64,000 bases of DNA, taken from positions 1-64,000 of the forward strand of contig NZ_JACEZS010000023.1 in the NCBI RefSeq assembly GCF_014042365.1, read 5' to 3'. Source of the DNA: Rugamonas fusca. Its GTDB lineage: Bacteria; Pseudomonadota; Gammaproteobacteria; Burkholderiales; Burkholderiaceae_D. Position 1 is the stretch's first letter; the number at the start of each line of letters is the position of its first letter. The position numbers and the translations under genes were made by a program. Below the pieces are notes generated by a model. The model was not told the DNA's origin and searched no databases. It saw only the letters and a list, made by a program, of their open reading frames with translations. Shown piece after piece: positions 55,776 to 64,000 of this stretch.

Positions 55776-57426
55776 GTGACACGTTGGCCATGCCCGTTTG
55801 CGCATTGGGTCCGGCGCTGTCCTTGCACACAACGCACTGGTCCCAGAAATAGCGTGCCGCCAGCCACGCCAGCGTGGCCAGCGCCACCGCGCAGATCAGC
55901 ATGAACACATCGTTGTAGGCCAGGATGTTGGCCTCGCGCGTGGCCGCCGCGCCCAGCGACGCCACGCCTTGCGCGCTGCGCATGGCGGGATCGGCCAGCG
56001 TGCCGCCCAGCGCCGCGCCGCCGGCCTGCACCCGCGCCGCCACTTGGGGGTCGAGCAGCGTCAGGTGCTCGACCAGTTGGCTCGAATGGTATTTTTCGCG
56101 CACCACCTGGAACGTGCCCACCAGCGCGGCGCCAAGCAGGCTGCCCATGTTCTGCGTGATGGTGAACATCAGCGAAAAGCTGATCAGGTTGCGCGGCGCG
56201 GCGATCACGGCGCCGAAGCCGGAAATGAAGGTGGGGCCGAGAAAGAACGCGCCGCCAAAGGCCAGCAGGAACTGGCTCACAACCATGTTGGCGGGCCGCG
56301 TGAGGTTGGTGGCGTGGGCGTCCATCCACGCGCCCGTCGCCATCAGCGACAGCGACAGCATCAGCGACGGCGCGATGCGCGAGGGTGCGATGGTGAGCGC
56401 GCTGGCCACCATGCCGGCCACGGCACCGGCCATCACCACCAGCCACAGTTGCTGCATCTGGTCGTTGTTCAGTCCCAGCGCCTGCAAAAAGCCCACCGTG
56501 CCGCTGGCCTCGGACTGCACCACCCGGATCAGCAGCACGGACAAGGCCAGCCGCACCATATTGCCCGTGCTGAGCCAGCGCGTGTTGAGCAGCGGCGCAC
56601 GCCGGTTATGCTCGACCAGCAGCGCGGCCGCGATCAGCACGATGGCGGCGGCCAGGCTGTAGCCCAGCCAGCGCGATTCCAGCCACCACACGGTGCGCCC
56701 CAGCGCCAGCACGGCCGACAGCAGCGCCACGCCCGGTGCGAACAGGGCGAAGGTGAGGAAGTCCAGCTTTTCGAACGCCTTCACGCGGTCGCCCGGCGGC
56801 AGCTTGAGCATCAGCACGCAGCCCAGCGCCAGCAGCGTCATGCCCAGTTCGAACCAGTACAGGCCACGCCACTCGCCCAGCGCCAGCAGTTCGGACGAGA
56901 ACAGCCGCGCCAGCGGCAGCGCCAGCTGGGCGAAGCCGACACCGAGCACCACGCCCTTGAGCCGGTGCCGGGCCGGGAACGCCTGCAGCGTGTAATACAG
57001 CCCCAGCACCGTGAGCGCCGCGCCGGACATGCCGCTGGCGGCCCGCACGGCGATGGCTGACGCCAGCCCGTGCACGAACAAGTGGGCCAGCGTGGCCGCG
57101 GCATACAGCACCAGGAACAGTTCCGTGAACAGGCGCAGGCCGAACTGCTGGCGGAACTTCACCAGCAACAGGTTCATCGACACATTGGTCATCACGTAGG
57201 CGGCCGGCAGCCACTGGATCTCGGACGAATAGACGCCCAGCGAGCCTTGCAGGTACGGCAGGTTGACGGACACCAGCGCGTTCCCCAGGCCGCCCGTGAG
57301 CGCCACGATCAGGCCCACCACCAGGTAGGCGGCCCGGCGCGCATCGGAATGCAGCGGCGTGGACGGCGATCCCGGCAGCGAGGGCCGTTCATGGGGAAGC
57401 CAGACTTGTGGGGTGTAGACATCCAT
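55753..57426 (-). CDS. MFS multidrug transporter, DHA2/EmrB type
   Basis: A 557-residue inner-membrane permease with 14 predicted helices. The DHA2 signature LPYLQGSLGVYSSEIQWLPAAYVMTN is near the N-terminus. It should work with the HlyD and outer-membrane proteins encoded downstream on the same strand. Its last codons (LNNSGSR) lie within the tnpB end of the IS element, so the original C-terminus appears to have been replaced on insertion. The final helix (AVALATLAWLAARYFW) is intact, so activity may be kept. Confidence 0.87.
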   Translation of the reverse strand: MDVYTPQVWLPHERPSLPGSPSTPLHSDARRAAYLVVGLIVALTGGLGNALVSVNLPYLQGSLGVYSSEIQWLPAAYVMTNVSMNLLLVKFRQQFGLRLFTELFLVLYAAATLAHLFVHGLASAIAVRAASGMSGAALTVLGLYYTLQAFPARHRLKGVVLGVGFAQLALPLARLFSSELLALGEWRGLYWFELGMTLLALGCVLMLKLPPGDRVKAFEKLDFLTFALFAPGVALLSAVLALGRTVWWLESRWLGYSLAAAIVLIAAALLVEHNRRAPLLNTRWLSTGNMVRLALSVLLIRVVQSEASGTVGFLQALGLNNDQMQQLWLVVMAGAVAGMVASALTIAPSRIAPSLMLSLSLMATGAWMDAHATNLTRPANMVVSQFLLAFGGAFFLGPTFISGFGAVIAAPRNLISFSLMFTITQNMGSLLGAALVGTFQVVREKYHSSQLVEHLTLLDPQVAARVQAGGAALGGTLADPAMRSAQGVASLGAAATREANILAYNDVFMLICAVALATLAWLAARYFWDQCVVCKDSAGPNAQTGMANVSLNNSGSR

Positions 57427-57685
57427 GTGGATAGACCCGTCAGGTTGCTCTTACGTTGCACGCTCGAACGCACTGACGGTGAGCATACCACCGGCGGCGG
57501 AAATGGAACGCATGGGCGCCGCTCGAAACCGAATAAAATTCCGGCAAGCGCCCCGGCGCCGCCCGAATCGCGCCAAAATGGTGGTCACGGCGCCCCAAGT
57601 CACACGATAATATGTGTCGAATTTGGCGATAATTCTGCACACTGCGCGGCGGCCGCCGGCCCGCGCGCCAACTACGGGAGACTCA
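57427..57685. other. Intergenic region, divergent promoters
   Basis: 259 bases between the MFS gene and the binding-protein gene. It has two GATAAT -10-like hexamers (near 57606 and 57630) and an ACAC-GATAATAT-GTGT partial palindrome, but no convincing -35. No gene was found. Confidence 0.35.
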
Positions 57686-58810
57686 ATGAATTTCAAGCAC
57701 ATCGCAGGCGCCGTGGCGCTGCTGGGCATGGCCGGCGCGGCCGGCGCGCAGGACATGGTGGTCAAGATCGGCCACAGCGGCCCGCTGTCGGGCGCGCAAG
57801 CGTTTTCCGGCAAGGACAATGAGAACGGCGCCCGCCTCGCCGTCGAGGAACTGAATGCGAAACCCATCACCGTGGCCGGCAGGAAGATCAAGTTCGAGCT
57901 GCTGTCCGAGGACGACCAGGGCGATCCCAAGTCCGGCGTGGCCGTGGCGCAGAAGCTGGTGGACGCCGGCGTGCGCTACGTGGTCGGCCCCTACAACTCG
58001 GGCGTGGCCATCCCCGCCTCGCGCACCTACCACGACGCCGGCGCGCTGGTGGCCACCGTGGCCACCAATCCCAAGCTCACGCAGCAAGGCTACCAGGGCC
58101 TGTTCCGCGTAAACGCCAGCGACACCCAGCTCGGTTCCAAGATGGCGCTGTACGCAGCCAACGCGCTGCACCTGAAGAACGTGGCCGTGATCGACGACCG
58201 CACGGCGTTCGGCCAGGGCGTGGCCGAGGAATTCAAGAAGCAGGCCAAGGCTTCCGGCATGACGGTGGCCGGCCACGAATTCACCAACGACAAGGCGTTC
58301 GACTTCACGTCCATCCTCACCAAGCTCAAGGCGAAGAAGGTGGAAGCCATCTTCTTCGGCGGCTACGCGCCGCAGGGCGCGCCCATGGTGCGCCAGATGA
58401 AGCAGTTGGGCATCAACGCCAGGCTGCTCGGTGGCGATACCATCTGCACGGCGGAGATGGGCAAGCTGGCCGGCGACGCGGCCGGCGAGAACGTCCTGTG
58501 CTCGCAGGGCGGCGCCATCCTCGACAAGGCCGCCAGCGGCCCCGCGTTCAAGGCCAAGTACAAGCAGCGCTTCAAGCAGGACGCCGACGTCTACGCGGCC
58601 TCCTACTACGACGCCGTGCAGCTGTACGCGCAAGCCATGCAGAAGGTGAATTCGACCGACCCGCTCAAGGTGGGCGTGGCCGTGGCGGCCGGCAGCTACC
58701 AGGGCGTGGCCGGCACCTACGCCTTCGACACCCATGGCGACATGAAGCAGTCGCCCGTCACCATCTTCACGTTCAGGCACGGCCAGCCGGTGCCGCTGAC
58801 CAGCTACTAA
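57686..58810 (+). CDS. Branched-chain amino acid-type ABC substrate-binding protein
   Basis: A 374-residue periplasmic binding protein (LivJ/LivK fold, Peripla_BP_6). Signal peptide 1-21 (AGAAGA-Q), followed by IGHSGPLSGAQAFSGKDNENGARLAVEELN, YVVGPYNSGVAIPAS and VAVIDDRTAFGQGVAEEF. It delivers an amino acid or similar solute to an ABC permease; no permease genes are adjacent. GGGAG is five bases before the ATG at 57686. Confidence 0.87.
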   Translation: MNFKHIAGAVALLGMAGAAGAQDMVVKIGHSGPLSGAQAFSGKDNENGARLAVEELNAKPITVAGRKIKFELLSEDDQGDPKSGVAVAQKLVDAGVRYVVGPYNSGVAIPASRTYHDAGALVATVATNPKLTQQGYQGLFRVNASDTQLGSKMALYAANALHLKNVAVIDDRTAFGQGVAEEFKKQAKASGMTVAGHEFTNDKAFDFTSILTKLKAKKVEAIFFGGYAPQGAPMVRQMKQLGINARLLGGDTICTAEMGKLAGDAAGENVLCSQGGAILDKAASGPAFKAKYKQRFKQDADVYAASYYDAVQLYAQAMQKVNSTDPLKVGVAVAAGSYQGVAGTYAFDTHGDMKQSPVTIFTFRHGQPVPLTSY

Positions 58811-58975
58811 GCATAGTTGTCCCGGCGCGCCACGCCCGTGGCGCGCCGCCGCCATCGCCCCCGCCGCGCCGCGCGCCGTGAGGGGAAATGACAAGCGATT
58901 GGCAAGAAATAACAAGTCCGATTCCCCCCGCTGTCCGAGAATGCTCCCATCGACACCCTTGTTGAGGAGACTCTC
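58811..58975. other. Intergenic region
   Basis: 165 bases before the membrane protein gene, with GAGGAG eight bases before its start and no recognised promoter consensus. A short inverted repeat (GGCGCG / CGCGCC) near 58828-58846 could end the binding-protein transcript. Confidence 0.35.
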
Positions 58976-59368
58976 ATGACTACCCGGACTCGCCCCATGC
59001 AGGCGACCATCTTCAGTGCCCTGTTCCTGCTGTCGGCCATCATCATGCTGGCCCTGGGCATGGACGCCCATGCCTATTACATCCCCGCCGCCGCCCTGCT
59101 GGTGGAAGCGGTCCTGCTGTGGAAAGGCGCCAGCCTGCGCTGGTTCAAGCGCCTGCTGGAACTGAACCAGCTGACGGCCATCATCCTGATCCTGGACCTG
59201 TGGCTGGGCGACCTGCTGCACCTGCCCAAGCTGACCATCTCGGCCTCCATGCTGGCCGCCAACCTGCTGCTGGGCGGCCCGCTGATGGGCATCCTGGCCA
59301 TCGGTGCGCTGGCCTCGATGCACTTCAGTAAAACCCTGCCCGGCTGGTTCCAGTCCGGCCGCGCGTAA
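58976..59368 (+). CDS. Small polytopic membrane protein
   Basis: A 130-residue inner-membrane protein with about four predicted helices (18-32, 34-50, 64-80, 92-112) and no recognised domain. It is encoded directly before the haem-propeller protein, 12 bases apart, both with good ribosome binding sites, so the two probably work together; an electron-transfer or anchoring role is only a guess. Confidence 0.7.
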   Translation: MTTRTRPMQATIFSALFLLSAIIMLALGMDAHAYYIPAAALLVEAVLLWKGASLRWFKRLLELNQLTAIILILDLWLGDLLHLPKLTISASMLAANLLLGGPLMGILAIGALASMHFSKTLPGWFQSGRA

Positions 59369-59380
59369 GGAGTACCGCAC

Positions 59381-61186
59381 ATGAAATCGACCACGCAACT
59401 GCGGCACACCACCCTGATCGCCGCCCTCGGCCTGGGCCTGGGTTTGAGCCATGCGGCCAGCGCCGTCAACCTGAGCGGCACCGTCGCGCTGGAAAACGGC
59501 AAGCCCGTACTGGGCGCCATGGTGACCGTGTACAACGAAGCCAAGGACCGCAAGGAAACCGTGTACACGGCCGCCGACGGCAGCTACGCCATCCGCACCG
59601 ACTTCGGCGGCAAGCTGGCCGTGCACACGCGTCTTGCCAACTTCGAGGACAGCAGCACCGAAGCGACCCTGGGCGCGAACGAGAACGCCACCATCAATTT
59701 CACCGTCAAGCACTTCGCCACGCCCCAGGCCGAGTCGGACGCGCTCTCCGCTTCGGCCCACAACGCCCGCCTGCCATGGGCCAGCAGCGAAGACAAAAAG
59801 CCGTTCGTCAGCCAGTGCATGTACTGCCACCAGATCGGCAACGCGCTGACCCGGCCACCGCGTCCACAGAGCGCATGGAAGGCCACCATCGCCCGCATGG
59901 AAGGCTATTTCGCCCAGCTTAGCGGTTCCGAAGTCGAAACCATCAGCGGCGTGCTCACGCGCGGCTTCGACGGCAAGCCCGTTCTGGCCAAGCACGATTA
60001 CGCGCCCACGCCGGAACTGGCGCGCGCCAAGGTCGAGCAGTGGCTGGTGGGCGACGGCATGTCCTTCATCCACGACACGGACGTGGGCGAGGACGACAAG
60101 CTGTACGGCACCGACGAAGGCCACGACATCATCTGGGTGCTGGACCGCAAGACCCACAAGATCGAGAAATACCCGCTGCCGGCCAGCGACCTGCCCGTGG
60201 GCGGCAAGTTCTCCGGCCAGCAACTGCCGATCGGCATCTTCACCGGCAAGCACGGTCCGCACAGCACGGCGCAGGCCAAGGATGGCCGGATCTGGATCAC
60301 CAACGCCCTGTCGTCCACGCTGATGTCGTTCGACCCGGTCAGCCACGCCTTCAAGGTCTATCCGATTCCGGGCGACGTACTGTACCCGCACACCATCCGC
60401 ATCGACCAGGAAGGCATCGTCTGGTGGACCAACGTGGCCTCCAACCAGGTCGGCCGCTTCGATCCGAAGACCGAGCAGATGAAGGTGATCCGCCTGCCCT
60501 CGAACGGCTTCTTCCGCTGGGTCAGCGACATGCTGTTCCCCACCATCGTCGAGCTGACCAGCTGGTTCCCCGGCAAGAACCTGCACCTGGACCTGTCGCA
60601 CCAGAAGTGGCTCGGTCATAACATCCTCGCCTTCCCGTATGGTATCGACATCAATCCCAAGGATGGCAGCGTGTGGTACGCCAAGCTGTACGCCAGCAAG
60701 ATCGGCCGCGTCGATCCGAAGACGCTGGAAGTCACGGAATACGACACGCCGATGAAAGGCCCGCGCCGCCCCCGCTTCGACAAGCACGGCGTGCTGTGGA
60801 TTCCCGCCTTCGACGACAGCGGCCTGATGGCGTTCGACACGGCCACCAAACAGTTCAGCAGCTACCAATTGCCGGTGCTGGCCAAGGGCGAACATGAAGT
60901 GCCGTATGCGCTCAACGTGCATCCGAAGACGGGCGACGTGTGGATCACGGCCAACAACTCGGACCGCGTGCTGCGCTTTACCCCGGCCACCAAGACCTTC
61001 CTCAGCTACCCCAGCCCGACCCGGGTGACGGTGCTGCGCGACCTGGTGTTCACCAAGGATGGCCGCGTGTGTTCCAGCCTGTCCAACCTGCCCGCCTATG
61101 GCACCGAGGATGGCCTGGACTCGTTCATGTGCATCAACCCCGACGGTGGCGAGCAGGATCGCGCCGCCATGGGCAAGGTGAAATGA
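59381..61186 (+). CDS. Haem-containing Vgb-like beta-propeller protein
   Basis: A 601-residue exported protein with three parts: signal peptide (1-28), a carboxypeptidase-regulatory-like beta domain (about 29-105, VNLSGTVALENGKPVLGAMVTVYNE), a cytochrome c-type haem site CMYCH (146-150) in a helical segment, and a C-terminal NHL/virginiamycin B lyase-like propeller (about 215-590, with repeated IRIDQEGIVWWTN and GSVWYAKL elements). The stop overlaps the aldehyde dehydrogenase start. The arrangement suggests a periplasmic redox or lyase enzyme using a haem; the substrate is unknown. Confidence 0.8.
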   Translation: MKSTTQLRHTTLIAALGLGLGLSHAASAVNLSGTVALENGKPVLGAMVTVYNEAKDRKETVYTAADGSYAIRTDFGGKLAVHTRLANFEDSSTEATLGANENATINFTVKHFATPQAESDALSASAHNARLPWASSEDKKPFVSQCMYCHQIGNALTRPPRPQSAWKATIARMEGYFAQLSGSEVETISGVLTRGFDGKPVLAKHDYAPTPELARAKVEQWLVGDGMSFIHDTDVGEDDKLYGTDEGHDIIWVLDRKTHKIEKYPLPASDLPVGGKFSGQQLPIGIFTGKHGPHSTAQAKDGRIWITNALSSTLMSFDPVSHAFKVYPIPGDVLYPHTIRIDQEGIVWWTNVASNQVGRFDPKTEQMKVIRLPSNGFFRWVSDMLFPTIVELTSWFPGKNLHLDLSHQKWLGHNILAFPYGIDINPKDGSVWYAKLYASKIGRVDPKTLEVTEYDTPMKGPRRPRFDKHGVLWIPAFDDSGLMAFDTATKQFSSYQLPVLAKGEHEVPYALNVHPKTGDVWITANNSDRVLRFTPATKTFLSYPSPTRVTVLRDLVFTKDGRVCSSLSNLPAYGTEDGLDSFMCINPDGGEQDRAAMGKVK

Positions 61187-62919
61187 TGGGTGGCGCCATG
61201 GAAGCTGGCGCCCGCTTGCAAGCCCTGCTGGCGCGCCTGGCGGCGCGCCGCCAGGACTGGGCCGCGCTGCCCGTGGGCGAGCGCATCGCCCTGCTGCGCC
61301 AGGTGCGCGAGCGCATCCCGGCCGCCGCCGAACGATGGATAGACCTGTCCAACGCGGCCAAGGGCATCGACGCCGACAGCCCGCTGCAAGGCGAGGAATG
61401 GACCTCGGGCCCGTGGGCGCTGCTGGCCACCTGCGATCACCTGCTGGCGACGCTGGAACAGATCGCAGACCAGGGCCGGCCCGCCGTGCACGCGCTCAGG
61501 CAGCGCTCCGTGGCCGGCCGCCAGCTGGCGGTGGAAGTATTCCCGCAAACGATCTTCGACCGCCTGCTGCTGTCGGGCGTGCGGGCGGAAGTGTGGATGC
61601 AGCCGGAAGTCAACGCCGGCAACCTGGCCAGCCACGTCGCTGCCGCTTACCGTGACGCGCGCCACGCGCAGGGCGAACTGGCGCTGATCCTCGGCGCCGG
61701 CAATATCTCCAGCATCGCCCCGCTGGACGCGCTGCACAAGCTGTACTCGGAAAAGGCGGTCTGCATCGTCAAGCTCAACCCCGTCAACGAATACCTGCTG
61801 CCCGTGTTCGAGGAAATCTTCGCGCCGCTGGCCGAGCGCGACTTCCTGCACTTCGTCACCGGCGGCGGTGAGGTGGGCGCCCTGCTGTGCCAGCACGCGC
61901 TGGTCGACACCATCCACATCACCGGCAGCCAGGCCACGCACGACGCCATCGTCTACGGCCACGGCCCGGAAGGGGAAGCGAACCGGCGCGCCAACAGGCC
62001 GCTCAATCCCAAGCCCATCTCCAGCGAGCTGGGCGCCGTGTGTCCCACCATCGTGGTGCCGGGACCGTGGACGGCGGCCGACATCGCGTTCCAGGCCAGC
62101 CATATCGCCACCCAGAAGCTGCACAACTCGGGCTTCAATTGCGTCGCTTCGCAGGTGCTGGTACTGCCGGCCCAATGGCGGCACACGCCGGCCCTGCGCG
62201 CGGCCGTGCGCGAACAACTGGCCGCCGCGCCGGACCGCAAGCCCTACTATCCGGGCGCGGCCAGCCGCCAGGCCCAGTTCGCCGCTTGCCAGCCGGGCGC
62301 GCGGCGCGTCAACCCGATCGGCGCGGCGGCCAACCGCGAAGTGGTGGAACTGCCGCCGGCCAGCGACGAGCAAGTGTTCGGACGCTGCACGGAAGTGTTC
62401 GCGCCCACCCTGTGCGAACAGCTGCTGGACGGCGCGGACGCGGAGAGCTACCTGCGCCACGCCATCGCCTACGCCAACGACAAGCTGCGCGGCACGCTGG
62501 GCGCCAACATCCTGATCCACCCGGCCACCATCAAGGCGCTGGGCCCACGCTTCGACGAACTGCTGCTGGAGCTGCACTACGGCTGCATCGCCATCAACGC
62601 CTGGACCGGGCTCGGTTACCTGCTCACGCAGGCCCCGTGGGGCGCCTTCCCCGGCCACGTGCTCAACGACGTGCAGAGCGGCATCGGCAGCGTGCACAAC
62701 ACGCATATGTTCGACAAGGCGCAACGCACCGTGGTGCGGGCGCCGTTCCGGCCATTCCCGCGCAGTGTGCTGGGCGGGGCGCTGACGCTGCTGCCCAATC
62801 CGCCGTGGTTCGTCAACAACCGCCAGGCCCACAACGTGGCGCGCAAGCTGTTCGCGTTCCAGGTGCGGCCGTCGTGGTTCAAGCTGCCGGGGATCTTCTT
62901 CGACGCGCTGCGCGGCTGA
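61183..62919 (+). CDS. Aldehyde dehydrogenase family protein
   Basis: A 578-residue NAD(P)-dependent dehydrogenase. The fold is complete: LGAGNISSIAPLDALHKLY near the cofactor site, HITGSQATHDAI, catalytic Glu in SSELGAVCP and catalytic Cys in SGFNCVASQV, plus the C-terminal NAWTGLGYLL and LNDVQSGIGSV. It is longer and only distantly like classical ALDHs, so the substrate class is open. It overlaps the propeller gene stop (ATGA) and has nearby alternative starts at 61186 and 61198. No signal peptide, so it is cytoplasmic. Confidence 0.8.
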   Translation: MMGGAMEAGARLQALLARLAARRQDWAALPVGERIALLRQVRERIPAAAERWIDLSNAAKGIDADSPLQGEEWTSGPWALLATCDHLLATLEQIADQGRPAVHALRQRSVAGRQLAVEVFPQTIFDRLLLSGVRAEVWMQPEVNAGNLASHVAAAYRDARHAQGELALILGAGNISSIAPLDALHKLYSEKAVCIVKLNPVNEYLLPVFEEIFAPLAERDFLHFVTGGGEVGALLCQHALVDTIHITGSQATHDAIVYGHGPEGEANRRANRPLNPKPISSELGAVCPTIVVPGPWTAADIAFQASHIATQKLHNSGFNCVASQVLVLPAQWRHTPALRAAVREQLAAAPDRKPYYPGAASRQAQFAACQPGARRVNPIGAAANREVVELPPASDEQVFGRCTEVFAPTLCEQLLDGADAESYLRHAIAYANDKLRGTLGANILIHPATIKALGPRFDELLLELHYGCIAINAWTGLGYLLTQAPWGAFPGHVLNDVQSGIGSVHNTHMFDKAQRTVVRAPFRPFPRSVLGGALTLLPNPPWFVNNRQAHNVARKLFAFQVRPSWFKLPGIFFDALRG

Positions 62920-62938
62920 CGCACGCGCCTGCGCATGG

Positions 62939-63415
62939 TCAGGCGGCGCCGTCCCCGGACGGGCCGCCGCGGGCGATCGCGTACTGCTGGGTGGACGGCT
63001 TGAGCACGGCGTCAAAGCGCACCAGCCCGGCCGCCGGATCGGCCTTCAGTCGCGCGCTGATCACGATCTCGAGCCGGTTCACCAGCGCGTCCGACACGCG
63101 CAGCGCGGCGCTCACGGCATACAGGCGCGGCTCGTGGCGCTCGATGGCCTGGCGCACGGCGGCGCAAATCTTCTGGCGGTCCTCGTCGCTGGTCAGGCAC
63201 ATGCCGGCGAAATCGATCAAACCGTAATTGAGGATGGAATTGCGCACTTCCGGATACGGTTCCAGCGCCGCCCCGGCCAGCGCGGCGCGGGTATTGAACA
63301 GCGCCTCGAGGTCGCCGGCGACGGCATCCTTGAGCTGTTCCAGCGGCCAGCCACGCAGGCGCGGCTGGCCATCCATCAAGCGGTCGAACAGGCCGGGGGC
63401 ATAGCGCTGCTGCAT
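62939..63415 (-). CDS. tssE: TssE-like T6SS baseplate protein
   Basis: A 158-residue protein with the gp25/TssE-type domain: LFDRLMDGQPRLRG, DLEALFNTRAAL, YPEVRNSILNYGLIDFAG and RLYAVSAALRVSDALVNRLEIVI. TssE is the wedge-like baseplate component of type VI secretion. Good ribosome signal: TGGAGAG before ATG 63415. No other T6SS gene is visible in this window, so it is either at the edge of a cluster outside it or an orphan copy. Confidence 0.72.
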   Translation of the reverse strand: MQQRYAPGLFDRLMDGQPRLRGWPLEQLKDAVAGDLEALFNTRAALAGAALEPYPEVRNSILNYGLIDFAGMCLTSDEDRQKICAAVRQAIERHEPRLYAVSAALRVSDALVNRLEIVISARLKADPAAGLVRFDAVLKPSTQQYAIARGGPSGDGAA

Positions 63416-63572
63416 GGCGGCTCTCCAGGGGATGCGATCAACGAATCGCCAGCCACATCACCGCCGCCCGGGCCGCCCGCGACGCAGCGCCGGGCCGGGC
63501 ACCAGCTTGGCACGCGGTCCACGCGCGGCGCTGACGTGACTGACGAGCTTGCCATTATCCAAGCCCGCGCGG

Positions 63573-63602
63573 CGCGCTCCTTGCGCTGACGCAAGGAGCG
63601 CG
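63573..63602 (-). terminator. Perfect 13-bp hairpin
   Basis: CGCGCTCCTTGCG (63573-63585) and CGCAAGGAGCGCG (63590-63602) pair perfectly around a CTGA loop, eight bases beyond the stop of the minus-strand TIGR03118-like gene. No T-tract follows, but its position suits a terminator. Confidence 0.55.
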
Positions 63603-63609
63603 TGCGCCG

Positions 63610-64000
63610 CTACTTCACATCGATGCGCCCGTACTGGCCGTGGGTCTCGTCCTTGGGTCCGGCCGCGAAGAACAGCGTGTTGCTGGGCTGGCTGTTGAGG
63701 CCATTGCCAAACGCGATGCCCCACAGGCCGTCGATCACCAGCGGCATGCCGTCGGCCCCGTTCAGCGTGCCCTTGGCGGTGCCGTCGGCCGGGTCGTAGA
63801 CGTTGATCTTGCCATCACCGAAGTTGCCCACCAATAGCATGTTGGCGTTGCTGCCGAAGTCCGCCGGCGCCATCGCCATGCCCCATGGCGCGTTGAGGGC
63901 GCCGCCGTTCACCAGCTGGCGGACCAGGGCGCCGCCCGTGGTGTACACGTCGAGCACACCGAGGCCGGCGCCGGCCTGCTCATCGTCGCCGGTGGCGGCC
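63610..64000 (-). CDS. TIGR03118-like propeller protein, 3' part
   Basis: Only the last 129 codons lie in the window; the gene continues past its right edge. The segment contains ALNAPWGMAMAPADFG, VGNFGDGKINVYD, IDGLWGIAFGNG and LFFAAGPKDETHGQYGRI, characteristic of the TIGR03118 family of exported repeat proteins often linked to PEP-CTERM systems. The start cannot be seen. Confidence 0.75.
   Translation of the reverse strand, partial: AATGDDEQAGAGLGVLDVYTTGGALVRQLVNGGALNAPWGMAMAPADFGSNANMLLVGNFGDGKINVYDPADGTAKGTLNGADGMPLVIDGLWGIAFGNGLNSQPSNTLFFAAGPKDETHGQYGRIDVK

Noticed and set aside
57683..60922. A 1079-codon minus-strand frame opposite the binding protein and propeller genes
   Set aside because: It is antisense to three supported genes with repetitive residue composition.

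Overview
The window is high-GC DNA with strong G/C third-position bias. Its content fits a betaproteobacterium of the Oxalobacteraceae type (Massilia, Duganella, Janthinobacterium relatives): a PEP-CTERM sorted protein, many c-di-GMP and two-component proteins, DUF1800/DUF1501 pairs, OhrR and a cNOR cluster. This placement is an inference from gene content and no rRNA marker is present. No tRNA, rRNA or CRISPR array was recognised.

Layout. 1-295: an intrinsic terminator and a perfect 26-bp inverted repeat. 296-3845: a heterodimeric ABC exporter (SmdA/SmdB type). 3854-9446: an FNR-type box, a TPR-diguanylate cyclase, then a FecR / OmpA-lipoprotein / CHASE2-HD-GYP set. 9640-13778: PEP-CTERM protein, small lipoprotein, Mo/W-bisPGD oxidoreductase with its own promoter, and an unknown protein. 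13815-18145 (minus): histidine kinase with a proline-rich sensor, OmpR-type regulator, sigma-like protein, metallophosphoesterase. 18362-23988: di-haem peroxidase-like lipoprotein, sterol-desaturase-like membrane hydroxylase, TonB-dependent receptor with a clear terminator. 24759-30824: nitric oxide reductase operon (small membrane protein, a two-haem NorC, NorB, NorQ, NorD), then a metallo-beta-lactamase-fold lipoprotein.

30973-38837: a Cache-domain secreted protein, an unknown protein, an M29-like peptidase homologue, a PhyH dioxygenase, an HD-GYP regulator with a degenerate receiver plus a CHASE histidine kinase, OhrR, and a 2OG-Fe dioxygenase preceded by seven heptamer repeats. 38993-41911: a soluble REC-histidine kinase and tandem-REC partner, a candidate small RNA, an inverted-repeat-bounded segment and a small secreted protein. 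41993-51819: DUF1501/DUF1800 pair; TetR regulator with a complete RND tripartite pump and a GyrI-like protein. 51869-57426: an EmrAB-type MFS/HlyD/OMF efflux operon split by an IS200/IS605-type element carrying only tnpB. 57686-64000: a LivJ-type binding protein, a membrane protein with a haem-bearing Vgb-like propeller protein and an aldehyde dehydrogenase, an isolated tssE homologue and the 3' part of a TIGR03118-like gene.

The recurring themes are c-di-GMP turnover (one cyclase, two HD-GYP proteins), extracytoplasmic sensing, multidrug efflux (three systems) and anaerobic/NO metabolism. The most noteworthy items are the two-haem NorC, the tnpB insertion that uncouples the Emr-type operon and rewrites the MFS C-terminus, the pseudo-receiver HD-GYP protein, the heptamer microsatellite, the candidate sRNA and the three-domain haem-propeller protein.
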